Assembly (NCBI GenBank): GCA_034387635.1
Contig: JAOANU010000003.1
Location: 682,001-746,000, forward strand
Length of the DNA: 64,000 nucleotides
Reading direction: 5' to 3'
Source of the DNA: Rhodosporidiobolus odoratus
Taxonomy: Eukaryota > Basidiomycota > Microbotryomycetes > Sporidiobolales > Sporidiobolaceae
The notes under the pieces: generated by a model
Database searches by the model: none
What the model was told of the DNA's origin: nothing
The model's input: only the letters and a program-made list of their open reading frames with translations
Position numbers and translations under genes: made by a program
Shown here: positions 56,232 through 64,000 of the stretch, piece after piece
Layout of the letters: every line of letters starts with the position of its first letter
Numbering within the stretch: position 1 is the first letter of the stretch

Positions 56232-56936
56232 CGGGACGAACGAAATGCGAGAAGAGGTGTCGAGAGAGGGGGAGGAGTGCCGCGCTGTAATGGGGAGTGA
56301 TGAAGGCGAGGGACGGGACTTTGTATGAGGGGGAACCCTCGACGTGCGTTCTACGGCGGCTTGATGCTTGCTGGCGGAGGACGAAGAGAACGGACGCGTC
56401 GACGAGGTGAAGTGCGGCGAGTGAGCAAAGGCAGCCGGAGGGTGATGATCTACAGGGTGGTGTCGCCGAGGTACTTTCCGAGCGAGTCCAGCTTGCACGA
56501 CGACTTAGCCTGCGGATCGAGGGAAGCACGAAGAGGAAGAAGAGGAATCGCTCAGAAACGCGGAACTTGACTCGCCCGACGCGCCTTCCTCGCTACCGCC
56601 GATTCCCCGCAACCAAGCGCTGACACGGTCCCAGAGGAACGTTGGTTCGCGCCTCCAGGGCGAAGAGTGGTGGGCAAGTGCGACACGGAATCCAAGGTGA
56701 CGCGAACACAGTTTCTGCGTCCGCAACCGCACACTCCTGACCCTAGCCGTGTTATCTGCCGTTTCGCGGTACCCAGCGGGCTCCCTTCTGCCCTCTCCTA
56801 GAGGTGAAACGCAGGAAGGATGTGGCACGGAAACGTAGTAGCTATTTTCAATCGTTCAGAAACATGGCAAAGAACCCGGTATGAACCTCTCAGCTGCTCG
56901 AGCGCAGCTCCCTCTTCAGCCACCTCTGCAACTAAC
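56232..56936. other. Region between copy B and GND1
   Basis: The first ~270 bp stay open in the frame of copy B and might be its 5' coding part or leader. The rest, up to the GND1 stop codon, shows nothing I can support. Confidence 0.4.
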
Positions 56937-59383
56937 TTAGACCTGGTAAGTGGAGGCAGAGACGTTGCCACCGCGGCCTGTGTGACAGGGGATCAAGTAG
57001 AGGCGAGGTCAGCGTGGTGAAATAGTAGCGAGAGGGCGCGGAACGAGAACGCACCAGTCCAGTTGACGTGAACGTCGGTACCCTCCTTGTCTGTTGGTCA
57101 GAGAGGAGAAAATAGTCAGGTGGCGCAGATAGAAAGGAAGAAGCGGGAGGATGCGTACACTTTTCGTTGGCAAATTCAGGGAGGACACGGAAGGTGTGAG
57201 CACCGAAGTAGTCACGCTGTGCCTGGAGGAGGGAGGCGGGTAGACGCTCGGTACGGTAACCGTCGAAGAAGGAGAGAGCGGTGGAGAAAGCGGGCGTCGG
57301 GATACCCCAGAGAGCACCCTGGGCGACGATGCGGCGCCATCCGGGCTGAGCCTTGTGGACTACGGGTAATACGTGCATAGTCAGGGTGAAAGACTCTTGA
57401 TCCAGCAGAGAGAGAACCGTGACGTACTGGCCTTGTTGAAAAAGTCGTCGAAGAGGAGGTTCTCGAGATCCGGCTTCTTCTGGAAGGCAGAGGTGATGTC
57501 GCCGAGGAAGACGCTGCAGAAGAAACGGTATATGAGCATCACCACGAGAACAAGCGAGAGGCGAGCAGCCAGAAGCAAGAGAGAGACGCACGAGCGAATG
57601 ATGCAGCCACCGCGCCACATGAGCGCAATACCGGCGTTGTTGAGGTGCCATCCGTACTCCTTAGCGGCCTCGCGCATGAGCATGAAGCCCTGAGCGTAGG
57701 AGATGCTGCAAGTGGCGGAAGAAAGGTCAATCTGGGTTCATCTGAAGCGAAAGTAGGGGGATAAGCGCACATCTTGGAGGCGTAAAGAGCCTGCTCAAGG
57801 TCGTCGATGAACTGCTTCTTGTCACCGGAGAAGGCCTCGATTTGCGGGCCACCGATGACCTTCGAGGCGCGGGTACGCTCACCCTTGATAGCGGAGAGGC
57901 AGCGAGCGAAGACAGCCTCGCCGATGAGGGTGACGGGCATGCCGAGGTCGAGGGCGTTGGTGGCGGTCCACTTGCCGGTACCCTTCTGGGAGGCAGCGTC
58001 CATGATCTTGGTGACAAGGGGGACTCCGTCCTCGTCGTTGTAGCGGAGGATGTCGGTGGTGATCTCGATGAGGAAGGAGTCGAGCACGCCCTTGTTCCAG
58101 GTGTCGAAGACTGCGGGCCGAAGCAAGCCGTGAGAAACTGCTGCACTGCGCCAGGAAAACTCGAAGACGTACTGTCGGCGATCTCCTTCTCGTGCATGCC
58201 GAAACCGCGCTTCAAGATGTCGTACGCCTCAGTGATGAGCTGCATGTCACCGTACTGCATGGCAAGAAGAGACTAGGTCAATCCGCCGCCAGACCTGAGG
58301 GAAGACGAAGCAAGCTTACCTCGATACCGTTGTGAACCATCTTGACGTAGTGACCGGCGCCCTGCTCACCAACCCAGTCGCAGCACGGCTGGCCGTCGGT
58401 CTGGGCAGCGGTCTTCTGGAAAATCTCCTTGATGTGGGGCCACGCGGCGGAAGAACCACCAGGCATGAGGGAAGGACCGTAACGGGCACCCTCCTCACCA
58501 CCAGAGACACCGGAGCCGACGAAGAGGAGACCCTTGGCCTCGAGCTCCTTAGTGCGGCGGTTCGAGTCGGGGAAGTGGGAGTTACCACCGTCGATGATGA
58601 TGTCGCCCTTCTCAAGGTGGGGCTCGAGCTGCGCGATGAAGTCATCGACAGCCTGGCCAGCCTTGACGAGGAGGACGATCTTGCGGGGTGTCTTGAGCTG
58701 CGAGCAGAGCTCCTCGACGGAGTGGGCACCGACGATGGACTTGCCTGTGGAAGGAACAGTCAGGACCAGTCCAGTGATTTCAGCACGAAATTGCACTTAC
58801 CCTTGGCCTCGTTCTCGAGGAAGTGGTCGACCTTGGAAACGGTACGGTTGTAGGCAGCAACGGTGAAGCCCTGATGAGAAAGTCGAGGTCAGATTCATCG
58901 CTCCGCTGCACAAGGTTCCGGTAATGTAGGAACTCACCTTGTCAGCCATGTTGAGGATGAGGTTCTGACCCATGACCGCGAGGCCAATGAGCTGTGGAAA
59001 GGGCAAGGAGGTCAGCAAAGGCTCGGGAGAAGGTAGAACGTTGGTGGACGTACACCGATGTCAGCGCTGTGAACGGAGACAGGAGCAGACGGGAAGAGGT
59101 CAGTGCTGCATTCTATCGTAACGGGGATGTATCTATTACGCTGCTGCCTTTGATGCCTAGTCCAGGTGGGTGTACTGATGCGTCACCTTGCTCCACCGAC
59201 TGCCCTTGTAAACCACTACTTGTGGCGGTGCGCGCGACAGCAGCGACCGGGCTTGATACAGTGTTCAGGCATTGCCGTGAGCTTCTGCTAGGGCTGGTAG
59301 AACGCGTGCAAGGCAGAATTGACCGAGGGTAGGCGGGAGGGGAGAAGGAGATGGGGAGCTCACACAGCCTTTTGGGAGGACAT
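56937..59383 (-). CDS. GND1: 6-phosphogluconate dehydrogenase, decarboxylating
   Basis: This cytosolic enzyme oxidises 6-phosphogluconate to ribulose 5-phosphate and CO2, giving NADPH in the oxidative pentose phosphate pathway. The NADP fold begins [20 protein letters not shown]. The active-site regions follow: [46 protein letters not shown] and [18 protein letters not shown]. The helical domain has [20 protein letters not shown] and the C-terminus has [20 protein letters not shown] and [13 protein letters not shown]. The first coding exon is 20 nt (59383..59364). The second is 13 nt (59066..59054) and completes KAV-ADIG before LIGLAV. No lesion is seen in the exons read. In an oil-accumulating yeast this enzyme would be a main NADPH source, but that lineage link is inference. 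Confidence 0.97.
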
Positions 59384-59653
59384 GGTAGGGTGTATTAGGT
59401 GGGAGTGGATGGAAGAGATTCGGTGCAGTATAGCCAGTCCGGCAAGAGTGAAGAAGAGAGGAGAGAGAGAGGCGATCCAACTCTGGGGCGAACTCGAAGC
59501 CGACCGACGCCGATTTCGGCCTCGTTGGATAATCGATCTCTCTGCTTACCTTTTCTTCCTTATCACTATACGCTCAACACATCGCTCATCTGCTCGACAG
59601 TAATAACACGCTCTAGGGGTTGCTGTAAAGGCAAACACTACATTTTAAACCGT

Positions 59654-61313
59654 CTACCGGTCCTTTTTCCGCTCCGCATCTGCCACTCCATTTCCATTCA
59701 GCCCTGGCTGTTCTTCCTCCTCTGCCTCCCCGTCGTCCTCGTCGTCGCTTCGTATGTCTTCGACGGACCGCCCTCGTACCATGATGTACAGCACCCGCAG
59801 GACTGCAGTTCAAGTTAGGCGGCACCGTCAGCGCCGTATCAAAGAGAAACGCAATAAGACGCACTCAGGTATAGCCACATGCACAGTATGACTTGCAGCG
59901 CGCACAGCAGCAGGACGAATGCGATCTGAGTGTTGCGGCTGTAGTAGTAGCCGTCTTTGGACCGCCAAGCGTACTCGACAAAGTCCGTAGACTCGGTAAC
60001 CAAGCTCCAGATGATCTTGGGGAAGATGACATGCCGTGTGACGATCCAGGTAACGAGGAACACGGCGAAGGTCGCGTCGGAGGCAGAGTCGTTGCCAGTG
60101 TACTTGAAGAGCTTGGCAAGCTGCACAACACCCGACGGCGTGAACGGGTGCCCAGGGCATACAGGAGAAAGGCTTACAGGTAAGAAGATGTCGGCAAGGT
60201 CCATAGTACAGAGGATCGAGTTGCCGATGCGGGTCCAGTTGAGTACATAGCTCGACATCATGAGAAGGGTGGTAATGATGTGGTGCGCGAACATTTGGTA
60301 GTAATCCTTTCGCCGTGCCTCGAGGTTAAGCACGATTATCTGCTGAATCCAGACTGCGCAAGGGTACCGTCAGCGCCGCCTAGGGAGCTTGTATGGAGGA
60401 TCGCACAGGCAGTTTGTACGAGGTCTGGAAGGAAGAAGTGGGTCAGCCGATGAAGAAGATGAAGGGAGACGGGACACGCGCACAGTACCACTTGGTGAGA
60501 GCTGGGAGCGCGATATGCGGATAGCCTATCCAGAAGTGCTTCGTATCCAGGTTACGGTAGTCGCTAGTCTGATTGATGTACTGCAGAGAACCGAGGTGAG
60601 ATGGAGAACACGCGCAGGTCAAGAAGGTCTAGGCGTACCACGCCAACGCCGAAGGAAATGACTGTAGATGGTCCGAGATTAGCCTGTGTAAGGAGGAGCG
60701 AGACGAACCGGCACACACCAGCATAAAGGCAAGCCCAGCCTTGTTCCGTGAAACGTACAATCGCCCTCTTCTGCCTAATGCCACAATACCGCGCGAGCGG
60801 CCGAAATAACCATCGCATGCAGGCTTCCCGCAAGAAGCAGAATGCTACTACCCACCAAGCGATGAAGAAGGCATCGCTGTGGCAGAGAAACTTCGATTAG
60901 CTGGAGACAATGCCGGAAACAAGGAGAAAGCGATGCACTCTCGCCCTTTGAAGTAGAGATCAGTGCCCGGTTTACGGAAGGAGAGGAATAGAAAGCGGGA
61001 GAAGCGGGATTGGAGATGATAGGAAGGACTAGGGGTGAGACGGGTCGAAAGGTGGTAGACTGGCGAATTCAGTGCACTGCCTCCGGCAACAATGAGGAGG
61101 GCGACTAAGGAGAGCTCTGAGAGGGCATAGAGAGAGCGGTGAGCCTCGACAGAGCTGTTGCGAGCGAGACAGAAAGTTGGGAGTTCACGTACCCAACTGG
61201 CGTTCCATACACCACGCGAACCATCCCTTGTCTCGCGCGCCTCTGGGAGGCTTGACCGTGGTGTTTGTTTTAGGTGCTGGGACCGCTGTTTGTGCTGGCG
61301 GATGTGATGGCAT
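59654..61313 (-). CDS. LAG1: Ceramide synthase (Lag1/TLC family)
   Basis: An ER membrane enzyme that N-acylates sphingoid bases with acyl-CoA to make (dihydro)ceramide. The N-terminus (MPSHPPAQTAVPAPKTNTTV) is cytosolic and ends in GWFAWCMERQL before the first intron. The Lag1 motif is clear: RRKDYYQMFAHHIITTLLMM, with the paired catalytic histidines, then SILCTMDLADIFLPLAKLFK, where the conserved aspartates sit. More membrane segments follow (ATFAVFLVTWIVTRHVIFPK and TQIAFVLLLCALQVILCMWL). The cytosolic tail starts MVRGRSVEDIRSDDEDDGEA and ends ERKKDR; acidic tails of this kind are usual in fungal Lag1/Lac1 and can be CK2 targets. About nine exons are needed. Whether it is a Lag1 or Lac1 type cannot be told from the sequence alone. 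Confidence 0.92.
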
Positions 61314-61729
61314 GACGAGATGCAAAGGAAGATGGGGAGGTGAGAAGGTGAAGGGGATGTGGGCGTCAGGACAGGCTGCTCGCTGGAGTGTCCAAGCCGG
61401 GGTATCTTGTCAGCTGCGTTAGCCTCTGTCTGCGCTGCTGGTCGTCAAGGGGAGGCACCACCACGAGCCAGACTGACTGAGGTCAACCGTCAGCGTGATC
61501 GAAGTCTGTTTCCTTGCCTTCCTCCCCTCACCTGCTGTCGTGCTCGCTAACCGCATGGGGCATCGCGATCAGCTTCAAAGCTGCCGGAGCGACGTGCAAC
61601 TACCTCCTCGCGCTCTCGTCGTCGCCAGTTGACCGTTTTCTCGCTCAAAACGCTCCAAGTTCGTCCCACCTTTGCCGCCGCACGAACGCACCCTCGCCCA
61701 TTGCCATAATCGCAGGCTACTCTGTCGAC
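61314..61729. other. Intergenic region upstream of ceramide synthase
   Basis: About 416 bp between the ceramide synthase start codon and the F-box start codon, which face away from each other. It must include the ceramide synthase promoter. No gene is seen. Confidence 0.45.
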
Positions 61730-62897
61730 ATGCCGAGCCCCATCCTACCCATCGAAGTCATCCGCCTCATCGTCGACCTCGTCGGGCAAAGCGTTCACTG
61801 CTCGACCGAAGCAAGGCAGACGGGCTACGCGATTGCCCTCGTCTGCAAAGCTTGGAAGGGCTTGGGACTCGCTCTCATGTGGCGCACGGTACTTTGTCTG
61901 CCTAGACGACGAGCACAAGACGCACCTCGAGGGCTTGATCGAGTCGGGCTGTGGGAGGCAGCACATCCGGCAGCTTCACCTTTACGTCACCGAACCCGAG
62001 CAGCACTACACGAGAGAAGCATAGGCGGTGAGCGACGAGATGCTTCAAGTCGCTAAGACGTTCGTCTGTCGGTGCAGCCGCCTCGAAAGCCTCGTCTTCA
62101 AGTTGTTCGTTCCCGCGAAGGAGCCCGTTGAAGCCATCCTCCTTTCCATCTCCTCCCGTCATTTCACTCGCCTCTTTCTCGGTTGCGCCTACTACGTCAA
62201 CTTCGAGCCCGCTCCTGTCATGAGCATCCTGTCGAGCCTGACCTCCCTTCGTATTTTCGAAGGCATGATGTTGCTCGAGATGGCGGACGGCGGCCCCTCA
62301 ACCATGTCGCCAAGCGCCACTCTACACCTCGAAGAACTCGATCTCAATTTGAGTTCAGACTTAGCCCACGAGGGCGCTATGGCCTGTCTCGGCGCTTTAG
62401 AAGCGGCTCTCGACCCGACCACGCTTCGACGCTGTCAAGTTGAGATTGCGCCCAGCGTGACTGCATTCATCCACTTTCTCGCAATCTGTCCCTCCCTCGG
62501 CAGTCTGATCCTTTCCTACCGCGAAACAACCACGTTGTCCAAAACTCTCCCCTCGATACTTCCGATTCTTCTTTCTTTCCCCAGCCTTTCCAGCCTAACG
62601 TTCAGCCGTGACAAACTCAATCTTAGGGAGGGAACAGCGGAACTACCGTCGCCCATCTCGCCTCTCGATTTCCTCGAGGCCTTGCCATCCTCGATCAAAG
62701 ACGTCCTTCTCACCGGTACCTACTTCAACTGATCTACCCCGCCGACCCTTCCGACCCTTCCTATCACCTATCTCAACGCAATCCTCCCCGTCCATCAGGG
62801 CATGGTGCTCTGCTTCGGCCAGAAAGAAGAAACCGCGGCGATTAACCGTGCCATGGTTGCGAAGCTTCCCATATCGGAACAGGGATCTGCTACTTGA
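61730..62897 (+). pseudogene. Broken F-box/leucine-rich-repeat-like gene
   Basis: The start MPSPILPIEVIRLIVDLVGQ then ALVCKAWKGLGLALMWRTV is a typical F-box, the Skp1-binding module of SCF ubiquitin ligases. Reading continues in another frame from about 61900 (CLDDEHKTHLEGLIESGCGR, IRQLHLYVTEPEQHY). That frame hits TAG at 62022-62024, resumes with SDEMLQVAKTFVCRCSRLES and runs through leucine-rich segments (FVFKLFV-like, LRIFEGMMLLEMADGG, LGSLILSYRETTTLSKTLPS, FLEALPSSIKDVLLTGTYFN). It meets TGA at 62730-62732, after which still coding-like sequence (LPITYLNAILPVHQGMVLCF) runs to 62897. Possible introns at the shift and at the TAG would be 17 and 39 nt, shorter than any intron I modelled here. 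Three interruptions favour a pseudogene; sequencing errors are the alternative. Confidence 0.65.
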
Positions 62898-63132
62898 GTC
62901 AGGCTGTGTTGGGTTCCGCGGTACGTGGTGAGTCCAGTCTTCTCTCGTGGAACACTTGGCTTGACATGCAGCTCGATTACTATACAGGGATCTCGGATCA
63001 ATCTCACGAGATGACCTTCCGACATGCTTCTGTTTCTCCGCCTTCGACGACCTCGATACTGTAGCAGCCAAAAAGCGGTGACGAATGGACAATGAGTACA
63101 ATTCTCTCATTACCTCCTCGGGTGTGCTGGCT

Positions 63133-64000
63133 CTACCGGTGAGGAGGGTCGTAATGGTCTTCGTCGTCACTGCTGCCCCACGGTTCGTTCTCGCGCCCCC
63201 CTTTAGTTGACGTTTTCCTTCTCGCGTTTAGGAGATGCTTGTTGTAGCGCAAGAGCTGGGGCGATTTTCTGCCAGTCTGGGTGATAGACTCGGACAGGTC
63301 TCGCTCATCTGGACTCATGCTGGCGCTTTCAGACCGCCGAGGCGCAATCCGAGCCTTTTGAAGCTCGTCTCTGTGAGAACGTTGCCAATGTGAACCTCGG
63401 GCTATTGATGGTGTGGCAAAGAGCTGTACGTACTCGATGTAAGTTAGCTCCAACTCAATCATCTTGACATCCTCATGGTATTCATGCCACCTCTTCGACC
63501 CCGCCACTTGCGAGCGTCGATCTCTGAAGAGATGTTCGGAGATTCAGCGCCACTTACACACTGGACGCTGCTTGAAGTAGGGCAAGAAGGTAGATCTAAC
63601 GCACTGCAGCATCACCGCGCGCTGTGCAATCAGGTCCCGCCGCTCGGTCTTCAGTGCTCCGACGAGCTGTTTCCTGGACCGGCCCGATGATGAGTCTGTG
63701 TGCAGTCAGGAGGAAACATGAGAACTGGTTACGCACTTTGCTTCGTCTGATGCGCTCTCCGCCCGTTTGATCATTTCCCGCACCTTGCTCGCGCTGGCAA
63801 ACGATATCTTCAGCCTCTAGGCTCAACCACGGACCTATAGATGCAGGGAGAGACGCACTCAGCGATGTGACAGTAGTTTTGCGCTTTTCGCAAGTTTGAC
63901 TTCAACCGGTTCAAACTCGGATTGACCTCGTCCTCCGAATCAGAGGCCTGGTACTTTGGTAGCTCAGTGTCTAAAAGGTTGTCGCAGGTACTGTATGGTA
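63133..64000 (-). CDS. 3' part of an unknown gene, running off the window
   Basis: The gene enters from the right edge. Exons read on the minus strand include LPKYQASDSEDEV and LNRLKSNLRKAQNYCHIAE near 63860-63960, then ISFASASKVREMIKRAESAS around 63740-63800. Next come QLVGALKTERRDLIAQRAVM and LQCVRSTFLPYFKQRPV (63560-63680). The last exon has VAGSKRWHEYHEDVKMIELE, then TYIEYVQLFATPSIARG, and ends SSDDEDHYDPPHR at 63133. The helices are rich in Lys, Glu and Arg and could form a coiled coil. I do not recognise a family. The exon joins were not all verified, and the start lies outside the window. Confidence 0.45.

Noticed and set aside
61888..61904. A 17-nt intron at the frame change of the F-box gene
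   Set aside because: GTACTTTGTCTGCCTAG has GT and AG ends, but 17 nt is far too short for splicing; the shortest introns modelled here are about 50 nt.
61986..62024. A 39-nt intron removing the TAG in the F-box gene
   Set aside because: It would start GTCACC and end CATAG in frame, but it is shorter than other introns here and would delete coding-like residues; the gene has other lesions anyway.

Overview
This window is nuclear DNA from a GC-rich, intron-dense fungus. It is most likely a basidiomycete yeast of the Pucciniomycotina (a red yeast such as Rhodotorula, Rhodosporidium or Sporobolomyces); the lineage is an inference from style, not a search. Reasons: most genes are cut by many short introns of about 50-100 nt with donors like GTGCGT or GTAAGT and CTGAC-type branch sites just before a CAG or TAG acceptor; proteins carry long Ser/Pro-rich or acidic disordered tails; and the content includes Prp8, Msh3, Crb2/53BP1, Nca2, Sam37, Coq2 and a zincless Fpg glycosylase. 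Standard decoding (CTG = Leu) fits every conserved gene.

Layout. 0-13 kb: a DUF4203/TMEM198-like membrane protein (+), an SLC35F6-like transporter (-), a low-complexity protein (-), an Fpg-type DNA glycosylase (+) and a Ser/Pro-rich protein (+). 13-20 kb: NTF2 (-) and COQ2 (+) share an 86-bp divergent promoter, and MSH3 (-) converges on COQ2. 20-26 kb: an LCCL-domain membrane protein (-) diverges from an unrecognised coiled-coil protein (+), then a decayed copia-like Gag fragment and a tRNA-Glu(CUC). 26-34 kb: a PAP2 lipid phosphatase (-), and a divergent mitochondrial pair, SAM37/metaxin (-) and NCA2 (+). 34-44 kb: PRP8 (+), rebuilt here as 38 exons encoding 2345 residues. 44-50 kb: a Crb2/53BP1-type checkpoint adaptor (+). 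50-56 kb: two inverted paralogues of a MYND-finger family flank a large unrecognised gene; the second copy has an in-frame TGA. 57-61 kb: 6-phosphogluconate dehydrogenase (-) and ceramide synthase (-). 61.7-64 kb: a broken F-box gene and the 3' part of an unknown gene (-).

No single operon-like system is visible; genes are mostly housekeeping and alternate strands. The most unusual structural theme is splicing. Reading frames and family conservation force very short exons: 5, 6 and 6 nt in PRP8, 11 nt in MSH3, 12 nt in the SLC35F6-like gene, 13 nt in GND1, 19 nt in FPG, and a start codon alone as the 3-nt coding part of NTF2 exon 1. Two introns are best explained as GC-AG, one of them in PRP8. 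Other points worth checking are the lost motif-3 arginine in the PAP2 phosphatase, the uncharacterised domain of the MYND-finger pair, and the lesions near the right end. All exon borders were derived by hand from frame, splice consensus and family conservation; none is backed by transcript data.
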